From Chloracidobacterium sp. UBA6041 (GTDB lineage Bacteria; Acidobacteriota; Blastocatellia; Pyrinomonadales; Pyrinomonadaceae): a stretch of 40,318 nt of DNA. The notes under the pieces were generated by a model. The model had not been told where the DNA came from. It did no database searches and saw nothing but the letters and a program-made list of their open reading frames with translations. Below are positions 18,036 to 26,817 of this stretch, piece by piece. The DNA is taken from NCBI GenBank assembly GCA_002427845.1, contig DIYZ01000244.1, positions 1 to 40,318 on the forward strand. Direction: 5' to 3'. Numbering within the stretch: position 1 is the first letter of the stretch; each line of letters opens with the position of its first letter. Made by a program: the position numbers and the translations under genes.

Positions 18036-19021
18036 CGCAGGAGGTTTTTGACGAGCCGTACAGTTTTGAATTCTTTCAAGCGGTTCGCCTTCTTGAGCGG
18101 ATGTATCCGGACCGCGACCCCGTGGGGCGGGATACGGACGCCAAGCGCGAAGTGGTGCGCTTTAGGACGAGGCAGACACTCTCGTTTCCCCCCTGTGAGA
18201 TTTACGACCTCGTGCAGGACAGCGTCGACGCCCAACAACCGCCGGAGATGACGGTGGCGTTCATGGGGATCACCGGCCCTGTCGGAATACTTCCTTACCA
18301 ATACATGGAGCTGGTGATGGAGCGCGCCCGTTACAAGGACACAGCGCTCTGGAGTTTTCTGGATATTTTCAACCACCGAATGATCTCGCTCTTCTATAGG
18401 GTGTGGGAGAAGTATCATTTCCCCATCGCGTATGAGCGAAACGGTGCAGACCAGTTCACCTCCCATCTGTTTGGGCTAATCGGGATGGGGACGAGTGGTT
18501 TACGCGGGCAGCTATCCTTTAGGGATCAGGGACTGCTGCCTTACAGCGGTCTGGTCGTTCAGCGGCCTCACTCGGCAACTGCCATGGCGGGAGTAATAGC
18601 TGACTACTTCGATGTACCCGCCGAAGTCGTGCAATTTCCGGGCGAGTGGTTGAAACTCGATGATAATGTTACCAGGTTGGGAAGCGAAAACAGCGAACTA
18701 GGCACAAGCACTATTGCCGGCACGCGGGTTTGGAGCGATCAGTCGAAGTTTCGTATTAGGCTTGGCGCGATGAGCTTGAAGAAGTTCAGGGCGTTTATTC
18801 CCGTGGGGTCAGCTCACCAGCCGCTGTCTGAGTTTGCCCGCTTGTTTACAGGGCTCGAATTCGAATTTGATATGCAACTAGTGCTCGATGCGAAAGAGGT
18901 TCCGTTCGCTATGCTGTCGGGGAATGTTGACGATGGGCCAAGGCTCGGTTGGACCAGTTGGCTCAAGACGTGCGAGTTTGCGAACGACGACGACCAGGTT
19001 GTGATTAGGGCAAATAACTGA
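17999..19021 (+). CDS. tssG: T6SS baseplate protein TssG
   Basis: 340 residues. Family landmarks are SFEFFQAVRLLERMYPDRDPVG (split here: SFEFFQAVRLLE, then RMYPDRDPVG, about 22-43), VAFMGITGPVGILPYQY and FLDIFNHRMISLFYR. TssG forms the wedge core with two TssF copies and recruits TssK. The start lies inside the end of tssF in another frame. Confidence 0.96.
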   Translation: MATESRRTDPPLAQEVFDEPYSFEFFQAVRLLERMYPDRDPVGRDTDAKREVVRFRTRQTLSFPPCEIYDLVQDSVDAQQPPEMTVAFMGITGPVGILPYQYMELVMERARYKDTALWSFLDIFNHRMISLFYRVWEKYHFPIAYERNGADQFTSHLFGLIGMGTSGLRGQLSFRDQGLLPYSGLVVQRPHSATAMAGVIADYFDVPAEVVQFPGEWLKLDDNVTRLGSENSELGTSTIAGTRVWSDQSKFRIRLGAMSLKKFRAFIPVGSAHQPLSEFARLFTGLEFEFDMQLVLDAKEVPFAMLSGNVDDGPRLGWTSWLKTCEFANDDDQVVIRANN

Positions 19022-19070
19022 ACGATTAGCAACTGCAAGCGCCAGTCTTGTTAAAAGAAAGGGTCGGATC

Positions 19071-21869
19071 ATGGCTGTGAACCTAAAATCGTTGATTGCC
19101 AGACTCAATAGTACTTGTCGCGGCGTGCTTGAAGGCGCTGCCGGGCTCTGTCTCTCGCGCACGAATTACGACGTGGAGCCGGAACACTTTCTGCTGAAGC
19201 TGATTGAAAACTCGGATACGGATATCGGAAGTATTTTTCGCCACTTCGAGGTGAGCCAGGCGCGCATCTCGAAAGATTTGACAACGGCGATGGACAAACT
19301 GAAGACCGGTAACGCGCGCACGCCGGGCCTTTCCCCGCGGCTGCCACAGTGGATTCAGGAGGCCTGGTTACTTGCCTCAGTTGATTATGGCGCGGCACAG
19401 ATTCGAACCGGACATCTGCTCCTGGCCCTCCTTGCCACCGATGATTTGGCGCGTCTGGCCCGAGAGATCTCACGAGAGTTTGGTTCAATTTCCGTTGAGT
19501 CACTCAAGAAGAACCTTGTCGATATCACGGCCGGTTCCGCGGAGGCTAAGGAAGCAACCGGTCTCGGGTCTCAATCCGAAATGGCTGGAGCCGCTGGGGG
19601 CGGGCCGGTCACGGCCGGCAAGACGAAGGCGCTTGATCAATTCACAGTCGATCTGACAGCCAGAGCTCGGGCGGGTCAGATCGATCCGGTGCTTGGCCGT
19701 GACTTCGAGATTCGGCAGGTGATTGACATTCTTATGCGGCGGCGTCAGAACAATCCGATCCTCACAGGTGAGGCGGGCGTTGGCAAGACCGCCGTCGTCG
19801 AAGGGTTTGCACTGCGCATCGCCGCGGGTGACGTGCCAGATCCGCTGAAGAACGTTGCAGTGCGGACACTCGATCTGGGACTGTTACAAGCTGGTGCGGG
19901 GATCAAAGGTGAGTTTGAAAATCGGCTAAAGTCTGTGATCGAAGAGGTAAAAGGCTCTTCCCAGCCAATTATCATTTTCATTGATGAAGCACACACAATG
20001 ATCGGAGCAGGTGGCCAGGCAGGCCAGAACGATGCGGCCAATCTTCTCAAGCCGGCGTTGGCCCGCGGTGAATTACGCACGATCGCCGCTACCACCTGGG
20101 CCGAGTATAAGAAGTATTTCGAAAAGGATGCGGCGCTCGCACGACGCTTTCAAGTGGTAAAAGTTGAAGAGCCGGATGAAGAGAAGGCAATCAACATGAT
20201 GCGTGGCCTGGCCGAGTCGTTGGAGCATCACCATAAAGTGCGCATTCTGGCTGAAGCGGTTGAGGACGCGGTGAAGCTTTCGCATCGTTATATTTCGGGG
20301 CGGCAACTGCCGGATAAGTCGGTGAGCGTACTTGATACTGCTTGTGCGCGCGTGGCCATAGGTCAGGGAGCGACGCCAGCATCCGTCGAAGACGCACAAC
20401 GCCGAATGGACCAATCGACGACCGAGATTGAGGCCCTGGAAAGGGAAGCAATCACGGGAGTGGATCACAGCGCTCGCATCGACGAATTGAAGTCGGCGAA
20501 AACGGCAGAAGAAGCGCGGTTAGGCAATTTGAAAGCGCAGTGGGATAAGGAACGGGAGATCATTGGGCAGATTCGTGAGATTCATGGTCAGCTTGAAGAG
20601 GCGAGAACGCGCACCGCGGCGGGGGACAGCAGCAGCAACGGCATCGGTGCCGCAGTGCCCTCGGTTGCAGCCGCGGGTGTAACACCAGCGTCGGTTGCCG
20701 AGGGTGCAGCGGAAGTAACGGCGGCAACGGCTTCGGCCCCAGACCTGGCAGCGGCTGTACCGAGCCAGCCGATTGACGTAGAGGGCTTGCGCTTGAAGCT
20801 TTCCCAACTCAATGAAGAGTTGGAGAAGGTTCAGGGCGAGACGCCTTTGATGCAAGCTTGCGTCGATTCGCAAACGATTGGCGATGTTATCTCTGGCTGG
20901 ACGGGAATCCCGGTTGGAAAGATGATGACCGACGAGATTCAGACCGTATTAGCTCTTCGCGATCGATTGGAGCAGCGCGTGATCGGTCAGTCACATGCGC
21001 TTGAAGCGATCGCCCAGCGAATACGCACGGCGCGCGCGCAACTCACCGACCCACGACGACCTGTGGGCGTATTTTTGCTGGTGGGGCCAAGCGGCGTGGG
21101 TAAAACGGAAACCGCTTTGACCCTGGCCGACACCTTGTATGGCGGCGAGAAGAATCTGGTAACGATCAATATGAGTGAGTATCAGGAACCCCATACCGTT
21201 TCCTCGCTCAAGGGCTCGCCTCCCGGATACGTCGGTTATGGCGAAGGTGGAGTGCTGACGGAAGCGGTGCGGCGCAAGCCTTACTCGGTCGTGCTGCTTG
21301 ATGAAGCCGAAAAGGCCCATCCCGACGTAATGGAGCTCTTCTATCAGGTCTTTGATAAAGGAATGCTCGAAGACGGGGAAGGGCGCGAGATCGACTTCAA
21401 GAACACTGTGATTATTCTGACTTCAAACACCGCAACCGAAAGCATTATGAAATTGTGTGCCGATCCTGACACTAAGCCAGAACCGGAAACGCTGGTTGAG
21501 TCCATAAGGCCCGAGCTCGTTAAGGACTTTAAACCGGCGTTGCTGGGGCGCCTGGTCGTCGTTCCGTACTATCCGATTTCCGATGAAGTGATGAAGCAGA
21601 TCATAAGATTGCAATTGGGACGGATCGGGGATCGTCTCCAGGAAAACCATGGCGCGAAATTCATCTATGACGAAGGGGTCATCAAGGAGATTGGGAACCG
21701 TTGCAAAGAGGTGGCAAGTGGCGCGCGCAATGTTGATCATATTCTGACCCGTACGTTGTTGCCTGAGATGTCCGGAGAATTTCTATCCCGTATGGCCGCG
21801 GGCGCTACAGTCTCTGAAGTCCGCGTCTCGGTAGGCGATGACGGGAAGTTTCAATACGCGATTGCGTAA
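19071..21869 (+). CDS. clpV: T6SS sheath-recycling ATPase TssH (ClpV)
   Basis: 932 residues, an AAA+ unfoldase of the ClpV group. The N-domain spans about 1-155. D1 has Walker A GEAGVGKT (233-240) and Walker B IIIFIDEAH (about 300-308). A coiled middle domain lies roughly at 430-600. D2 has Walker A GPSGVGKT (672-679) and VVLLDEAEKAHPDV near 740-752. It would disassemble contracted TssB/TssC sheaths. One oddity is an Ala/Val/Thr/Ser-rich, apparently disordered stretch at about 517-568 inside the middle domain, longer than I expect for ClpV. Both ATPase sites look intact. Confidence 0.95.
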   Translation: MAVNLKSLIARLNSTCRGVLEGAAGLCLSRTNYDVEPEHFLLKLIENSDTDIGSIFRHFEVSQARISKDLTTAMDKLKTGNARTPGLSPRLPQWIQEAWLLASVDYGAAQIRTGHLLLALLATDDLARLAREISREFGSISVESLKKNLVDITAGSAEAKEATGLGSQSEMAGAAGGGPVTAGKTKALDQFTVDLTARARAGQIDPVLGRDFEIRQVIDILMRRRQNNPILTGEAGVGKTAVVEGFALRIAAGDVPDPLKNVAVRTLDLGLLQAGAGIKGEFENRLKSVIEEVKGSSQPIIIFIDEAHTMIGAGGQAGQNDAANLLKPALARGELRTIAATTWAEYKKYFEKDAALARRFQVVKVEEPDEEKAINMMRGLAESLEHHHKVRILAEAVEDAVKLSHRYISGRQLPDKSVSVLDTACARVAIGQGATPASVEDAQRRMDQSTTEIEALEREAITGVDHSARIDELKSAKTAEEARLGNLKAQWDKEREIIGQIREIHGQLEEARTRTAAGDSSSNGIGAAVPSVAAAGVTPASVAEGAAEVTAATASAPDLAAAVPSQPIDVEGLRLKLSQLNEELEKVQGETPLMQACVDSQTIGDVISGWTGIPVGKMMTDEIQTVLALRDRLEQRVIGQSHALEAIAQRIRTARAQLTDPRRPVGVFLLVGPSGVGKTETALTLADTLYGGEKNLVTINMSEYQEPHTVSSLKGSPPGYVGYGEGGVLTEAVRRKPYSVVLLDEAEKAHPDVMELFYQVFDKGMLEDGEGREIDFKNTVIILTSNTATESIMKLCADPDTKPEPETLVESIRPELVKDFKPALLGRLVVVPYYPISDEVMKQIIRLQLGRIGDRLQENHGAKFIYDEGVIKEIGNRCKEVASGARNVDHILTRTLLPEMSGEFLSRMAAGATVSEVRVSVGDDGKFQYAIA

Positions 21870-21899
21870 GGGCTTCCTTTGCGTTAAGACCGGAGAAAA

Positions 21900-24011
21900 A
21901 TGCCAGGCTATACTCAAGCAAACAGACCACTGTCGGTCACCACCCCTTTGGGCAAGGATATACTGCTGCTCGTTGGGTTTTCCGGCCACGAAGCCATTTC
22001 GCAGCTCTTCAGTTTTCAACTCGATCTATGGGCGGAAGACCCGACTAAGATCAAATTCGACAAACTCCTGGGCCAGAAGATCACCGTCAAGCTTGAACTG
22101 CCGAATGATAAGGAACGCTATTTCAATGGGATCTGCAAAAGTATTAGCCAGGGCGGACGCGACGAGACGTTCACTTTTTATCGTATGGAGATTGTTCCGC
22201 AGCTTTGGTTTCTGACCAAGACCGCGGGCAGCAGGATCTTTCAGCACCTGACGGTCCCCGATATTCTGAAACAGGTGTTGCAGGGATTGGATATTGCCTT
22301 TGAGATCCAGGGTGAATTTCACCCCCGCGATTTTTGCGTGCAGTACCGTGAAACTGATTTCAACTTTGCCAGTCGCCTGATGGAAGAAGAGGGCATTTTT
22401 TACTTCTTCAAACATGCAGCCGATGGTCATAAACTGGTACTTGCCAATACGCCTGAGAGCCATACTGAGTATGTAGAGGAAGATCAGAAAACGATAATCT
22501 ATGAGGGGATCTCCGGTGGCTATCGCGATGAGACCCGCATTCTATCGTGGGAGAAGACACAGGAGCTTCGTTCAGGGACGTATACGCTGTGGGACCACTG
22601 TTTCGAGTTGCCTGACAAGAACCTTCAGTCGCAGATACATACCCTCGACAAAGTAGCGGCCGGTACTGTGGAACACCAGCTCAAACTCAAGGCCAACGAG
22701 AGTTTTGAGATCTACGATTATCCTGGCGCCTACGCTCAGCGTTTTGACGGTGTGGAAAAGGGCGGGGGCGACCAGGCCTCTGATCTCTCGAAAATATTCG
22801 AGGATAACGAACGGACGACGAAGATTCGCATGGAGCAGGAGACGCTGCCTGGTCTTGTCATCAGAGCAAGCAGCAACTGCCGGCACTTCGTCGCCGGATA
22901 TAAGTTCGCTCTCGACCGGCATTTTGATGCGGATGGGGAATACGTGTTGACTGGAATAACCCACTCGGCGCGCCTCCAAGGTGAGGCTTATCGTTCAGGT
23001 GACGATGCGGAGTTCGCCTATGAGAACCACTTGACCTGTATACCGTTTGATCTTCCCTTTATTCCTCCTCAGATAACTATCAAACCGACGGTACAGGGAA
23101 CGCAGACTGCGATGGTCGTGGGACCGCCTGGGGAGGAGATCTTTACTGACAAGCACGGGCGGGTAAAGGTCCAGTTCCATTGGGACCGCCAGGGCAAGAA
23201 TGACGCTGATAGTTCTTGTTGGATCCGGGTGGCGCAGACGTGGGCCGGAAAAAAATGGGGCGTAATGTTTATTCCGCGGATTAGTATGGAGGTTGTCGTG
23301 GATTTTCTGGAAGGTGATCCCGATCAGCCGATAATTGTGGGGTGCGTTTACAACGCCGACATGATGCCGCCGTATGATCTCCCAGCTGAAAAAACCAAGA
23401 GTACAACCAAAACGATGTCCTCAAAGGGAGGCGACGGTTTCAATGAGATTCGTTATGAGGACAAGAAAGGCTCGGAACAGGTCTTCATCCATGGCGAAAG
23501 AGACATGGATGTGCGTGTCAAAAATGATCGGCGGGAATGGATCGGGCAGGATCGTCATCTGGTCGTCAAGCGCGACAAGGAGGAGCAGGTTGAGAGAGAC
23601 TCACACGTCATCGTTAAGCGCGACCACGTGGAAAAAGTCGAGCGAGATCAGCACCTGAAGGTAGGGGGCAAAGTCGCAACTGAGATCGACGGTTCAAAGT
23701 CACTGAAGGTCAAGGGCGACGTTATTGAAGAGTTCAAATCAAATCACAGCGAGGTTGTGGGAACTGAATACTATGTCAAAGCGGGAACCAATATCGTTAT
23801 CGATGCGGGGGTCCAGATAACGCTAAAGGCGAGCGGCGGCTTCATTACGATAGGTCCCAGCGGCGTAACCATCGTGGGAACAATGGTGCTGATAAATAGT
23901 GGCGGCGCAGCTGGTGAGGGGATGGCCGGCACGCTCGTCGGCCCTCTTGCAGCTGCGGTAGCAATGATTGCTGACGATGCATCGCCAGGGTATGTTCTCA
24001 AAAGACGGTGA
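21900..24011 (+). CDS. vgrG: T6SS spike protein VgrG (TssI)
   Basis: 703 residues. The gp27-like base runs from about 1 to 380, including FQLDLWAED, VQYRETDFNFASRLMEEEG and an AYAQRFDG segment. The OB-fold with VKVQFHWDR, SCWIRVAQTWAG and VDFLEGDPDQPIIVG lies near 422-485. A repeat-rich beta-helix follows, with alternating charged repeats (VERD.H..VKRD, about 555-600) and a hydrophobic end. The last residues, DDASPGYVLKRR, end just where another frame continues with a peptidoglycan-binding-like peptide. The protein may therefore be frameshifted at its very C-terminus (see the small ORF). It forms the trimeric spike capped by PAAR. Confidence 0.96.
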   Translation: MPGYTQANRPLSVTTPLGKDILLLVGFSGHEAISQLFSFQLDLWAEDPTKIKFDKLLGQKITVKLELPNDKERYFNGICKSISQGGRDETFTFYRMEIVPQLWFLTKTAGSRIFQHLTVPDILKQVLQGLDIAFEIQGEFHPRDFCVQYRETDFNFASRLMEEEGIFYFFKHAADGHKLVLANTPESHTEYVEEDQKTIIYEGISGGYRDETRILSWEKTQELRSGTYTLWDHCFELPDKNLQSQIHTLDKVAAGTVEHQLKLKANESFEIYDYPGAYAQRFDGVEKGGGDQASDLSKIFEDNERTTKIRMEQETLPGLVIRASSNCRHFVAGYKFALDRHFDADGEYVLTGITHSARLQGEAYRSGDDAEFAYENHLTCIPFDLPFIPPQITIKPTVQGTQTAMVVGPPGEEIFTDKHGRVKVQFHWDRQGKNDADSSCWIRVAQTWAGKKWGVMFIPRISMEVVVDFLEGDPDQPIIVGCVYNADMMPPYDLPAEKTKSTTKTMSSKGGDGFNEIRYEDKKGSEQVFIHGERDMDVRVKNDRREWIGQDRHLVVKRDKEEQVERDSHVIVKRDHVEKVERDQHLKVGGKVATEIDGSKSLKVKGDVIEEFKSNHSEVVGTEYYVKAGTNIVIDAGVQITLKASGGFITIGPSGVTIVGTMVLINSGGAAGEGMAGTLVGPLAAAVAMIADDASPGYVLKRR

Positions 24012-24126
24012 GATCGGAGACGAGACGAAGGAAGCCATCAAAAAGTTTCAGGCCGCATACAATCTGAATGTGACAGGCGAACCAGACGAGGCCACCAAGA
24101 GCAAACTTAAAGAGCTTTCGAAATAG
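23992..24126 (+). CDS. Small peptidoglycan-binding-like peptide overlapping vgrG end
   Basis: A 44-codon frame, +1 relative to vgrG, overlaps its last 20 bases. The peptide contains ETKEAIKKFQAAYNLNVTGE followed by PDEATKSKLKEL, which matches the second half of the PG_binding_1 fold (helix AIKKFQ, then the VTGE.DEAT turn). The usual first helix is missing. Skipping one A in the AAAA run at 24000-24003 would fuse this peptide onto VgrG as SPGYVLK-DGEIGDET. Options are a frameshifted VgrG tail, a sequencing error, or a separate small protein made by coupled translation. An upstream in-frame ATG at 23977 could add 5 residues. Confidence 0.5.
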   Translation: MFSKDGEIGDETKEAIKKFQAAYNLNVTGEPDEATKSKLKELSK

Positions 24127-24137
24127 AGGTGTGAGGA

Positions 24138-25610
24138 TTGGGTTTCTTAGACGATGCGGTTTCAGTTCTGGATAAGGTAGCTAACGCCGGGGGCGCCGGC
24201 GGACCCGCCACTGCTACGCCGACGTTTATCCGAGACGAACCTCTGACCGGCGCGCATTCAGACTCAGGCGGCGCTGCTGGTCCCGATCCGGATGGCTCGG
24301 GCAAACACAACGCGCTTGATACACACATTCCGACCGAGTTCATACACTACGGCCTGGTGCACGCGGACACGGACAAGAAATTCCTTCATAAAAAATTTAC
24401 TCCGTCAGGTGCGCCGGCTGCACCCGAAGGCCATGCCATCATGTTCCGCGACGCGCTGCAGCGCGAAGCCATCCTCTTGCATGGCTTCGTTTCTTCGTGC
24501 GCCGTGGTGTTGCAGGAATATCTGAAGGACAAAGGGCCGCTCGGGGACGTGGGCGCGGCGGTAGGGAGCCTCCTTGGAGGCGGTCCTAAGAAGGATAGCA
24601 AGCCCGATCCAACCCAGCTCGACAGCATCATCTCGGAGATCAAGTCGACGGCTGACAGCATCAAGGGCGACTCGATCAATTACAAGGACATTCACGAGGC
24701 TGGCAAGAAACTTCATCAGGCGCGCGCCAACTTCAATAAGTTCTGCGAGTCGCTCAACGATTATTATTTGAAACCACCTTCGGGGGATGGCCCCGCAGGA
24801 GGGTTGAACAGCGTGATGAGTGCCATCCCATCGATTCCCGGCATCGGTAATACGATGCAGGTCGTGCAGAGATTTCTCTTCAAGATGTTTGACATCTATC
24901 TGGCTGTGTACCTCGAATTGCGCCGCAACCAGGATCCTGAAAAGAAAGACGACTCGCTCATGAGTCACGAGCGCAACATCGAACGCGCTTCCCATTGGAT
25001 GACGATCGACTCTATTAAGACAGACTACGAAAAATACGAGCTGATTTTCCCTGTTTGGTTCAAGAAGGCGCCCCCACCCGAGGCCGGCGCTGCTGCTGGC
25101 GACCCTGACAACCTGCTGCAGCCGGTGGTCGACAAAGTGAATGAAGTTAAGGAGGATGTCGAGAAGAAGGTCGACGACACTAAGAAAGACATCTACGATT
25201 TTGCCGGTAGGAATCAGGAGCCTGAAGAAACGCCAGGAACAGCGCAGATGAAGGCTGTTTTTGCCATCCTCAAAGGTAGTCAGAAAAAGGATAGTGCCGC
25301 CCCGCCTACTCCACCGACGGCTGCCGATGCCACCATCAAAGCGCTCGACACAATACTGAAAGACATTAGCGGCCTGCCGACATTTCTTAACAGACCGATT
25401 CAGGAAGTGACGGCAGCAAACGTCGGTCTGCTTGAGGAAGTTTACCTGCGTCTGATGGCTCAGGGAGCTTCCGCACCAATCGATAACACGTTGCTGCTGG
25501 CGGCCGGCCGACGGTACCTAACTAACATGATCACCGGCTTGGGGGTGACTAATCAACGGCATGGTGCCGACCAGCTTCCAGGGTTTCAGCGTTCAAGACT
25601 TCGTGAGTAA
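24138..25610 (+). CDS. Unrecognised VgrG-linked cargo or effector, 5' part
   Basis: 490 residues from a TTG preceded by AGAGGT at 24125-24130. I do not recognise the family. The Gly/Ala/Pro-rich N-terminus is followed by THIPTEFIHYGLVH, a helical stretch with ALQREAILLHGFVSSCAVVL, a mid region MFDIYLAVYLELRRNQDPEKK, and a charged helical segment VDKVNEVKEDVEKKVDDTKKDI (two parts, about 335-355). No signal peptide or catalytic motif is evident. The position between vgrG and PAAR suggests a spike-carried effector or scaffold. The C-terminal end (TNQRHGADQLPG and onward) looks like out-of-frame sequence, and the next ORF reads as its natural continuation. Confidence 0.7.
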   Translation: MGFLDDAVSVLDKVANAGGAGGPATATPTFIRDEPLTGAHSDSGGAAGPDPDGSGKHNALDTHIPTEFIHYGLVHADTDKKFLHKKFTPSGAPAAPEGHAIMFRDALQREAILLHGFVSSCAVVLQEYLKDKGPLGDVGAAVGSLLGGGPKKDSKPDPTQLDSIISEIKSTADSIKGDSINYKDIHEAGKKLHQARANFNKFCESLNDYYLKPPSGDGPAGGLNSVMSAIPSIPGIGNTMQVVQRFLFKMFDIYLAVYLELRRNQDPEKKDDSLMSHERNIERASHWMTIDSIKTDYEKYELIFPVWFKKAPPPEAGAAAGDPDNLLQPVVDKVNEVKEDVEKKVDDTKKDIYDFAGRNQEPEETPGTAQMKAVFAILKGSQKKDSAAPPTPPTAADATIKALDTILKDISGLPTFLNRPIQEVTAANVGLLEEVYLRLMAQGASAPIDNTLLLAAGRRYLTNMITGLGVTNQRHGADQLPGFQRSRLRE

Positions 25611-26214
25611 AGAACTGAATCAATTCCTGGGCAAATACACTGAGCCGATCCTGATGCTGGCCATTGGCGATCTGGCCGCGGCGCTTGAGGCGTCTCGAAC
25701 CAAGGCCAGCCAGGAAAAGGCCCAAACTATGGAGGTCTATTTGGGCCGACTGCCCTGGCTAATTGCGCTGATGTTTCGCAACACGTTTTTCCCAATTTGG
25801 AATCTCATTGCCGAGAAAGTTTTCGGCAGTGTTGCCGGCCCGCTGGGCTCGGTCCTGCACGGCGCCAACGAAAAGCTCAATGCAGTGCGTGACAAAGTTG
25901 ATGAGGCCAAGAAGATTCAGGATACGGCAACCAATGCTGCCGACGCTGCCAAGAACGTTAAGGTTGATGCGGACAATATCGATAAAGCAGCTGACCCTTT
26001 CAAGCAGGCTCAGCAGGACGCGGAAGATAAGGCGGCTGAACGGGCAGCAGCGCGAAAAGCGGAAGAGGATAAGAAGAAGGCGATCGATGATTTCGTCGAC
26101 AACGATCAATTGAAAAAGAAGGACGAAAAATTCCCGGTGACTGGGCGCACTGCCCCCGGTCAGGGTTTGAAGGTTGAAGAAGAACTGCCGAGTGTTTTAC
26201 CTGCGCCCGCTTGA
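25561..26214 (+). CDS. Unrecognised VgrG-linked cargo or effector, 3' part
   Basis: 217 residues, overlapping the previous frame by 50 bases. The beginning (MVPTSFQGFSVQDFVSKELN) would follow smoothly from LTNMITGLGV in the previous frame if the single base 25548 were skipped. The N-terminal half is hydrophobic-helical (EPILMLAIGDLAAALEA, LPWLIALMFRNTFFPIW). From about 105 it is a highly charged, Ala/Lys/Glu-rich probable coiled coil. The Pro-containing tail ends EELPSVLPAPA. There is no ribosome binding site of note before the ATG at 25561. I favour one gene of about 690 codons broken by a frameshift; translationally coupled genes are the alternative. Confidence 0.6.
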   Translation: MVPTSFQGFSVQDFVSKELNQFLGKYTEPILMLAIGDLAAALEASRTKASQEKAQTMEVYLGRLPWLIALMFRNTFFPIWNLIAEKVFGSVAGPLGSVLHGANEKLNAVRDKVDEAKKIQDTATNAADAAKNVKVDADNIDKAADPFKQAQQDAEDKAAERAAARKAEEDKKKAIDDFVDNDQLKKKDEKFPVTGRTAPGQGLKVEEELPSVLPAPA

Positions 26215-26283
26215 TGGGTCTCGACCAGACCAGTTAATTGTTTGAGAATGCATTAGGAAGCGGACTCGAAAGGACAGAACAAA

Positions 26284-26586
26284 ATGGGAAATATGGCTGC
26301 GCGCGTTGCTGATCTAACTACCCACGGATCACCATTAGCTCCTGGACCTGGAAGTACCGACGTCTTGATCGGATACATGCCTGCATGGCGTGCGCTGATA
26401 GATTTTCACGCCTGCCCAATTGTGAAGGGCGTCGTGCCGGATGTCGGCGGCGTGGTGATAGTGGGTAGCCCGACCGTTATGATTGATTTCATGATGGCTT
26501 GTCGCGTAACGGATCTAGTTGTCGAAATTCCGGGCGGTCCCAACCCCATCGCGATGGGATGTCCGACAGTGTTCATTGGACCATGA
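26284..26586 (+). CDS. PAAR-domain spike tip protein
   Basis: 100 residues with the repeated PAAR pattern: ARVADLTTHGSP at the start, DFHACPIVKGVVPDVGGVVIVGSPTVMID in the middle (split around residue 50), and NPIAMGCPTVFIGP at the end. PAAR proteins sharpen the VgrG trimer and can carry effectors. A good AAAGGA site precedes the ATG. It sits right after the unknown cargo gene, typical of a vgrG module. It has no toxin extension, so any toxin must bind non-covalently. Confidence 0.93.
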   Translation: MGNMAARVADLTTHGSPLAPGPGSTDVLIGYMPAWRALIDFHACPIVKGVVPDVGGVVIVGSPTVMIDFMMACRVTDLVVEIPGGPNPIAMGCPTVFIGP

Positions 26587-26817
26587 AGTTTTTCCCGCAA
26601 GCACTAATCCCTTGTAATCCCCTAATCTCGTGAGTCCGCACGGAGAGTTCTAATGAGTCAGGATTTTAGAACGCTCACCGCCAGGCGCCAGAGCAGCGGC
26701 TCGAGCACAACGTGGGCTACTACTTTCATTGACGGCCGTTAGCCCGCTGACCCAATTACTCTAAACGCTTTTCACGACGGCCCGTTTCTGCTAGAAAGAA
26801 CAAGCAGAGAATGAGTT

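Noticed and set aside
23541..23720. Repeat array in vgrG suggestive of a CRISPR or tandem repeat
   Set aside because: The repetition is at the protein level (VERD.H..VKRD) and belongs to the VgrG beta-helix; there are no spacers or conserved DNA repeats.
26653..26742. 29-codon open frame with an upstream GGAGAG between PAAR and the FHA-DUF4123 gene
   Set aside because: The length is within chance expectation, the peptide has no motif, and nothing ties it to its neighbours. It may still be a leader peptide, but I cannot support it.
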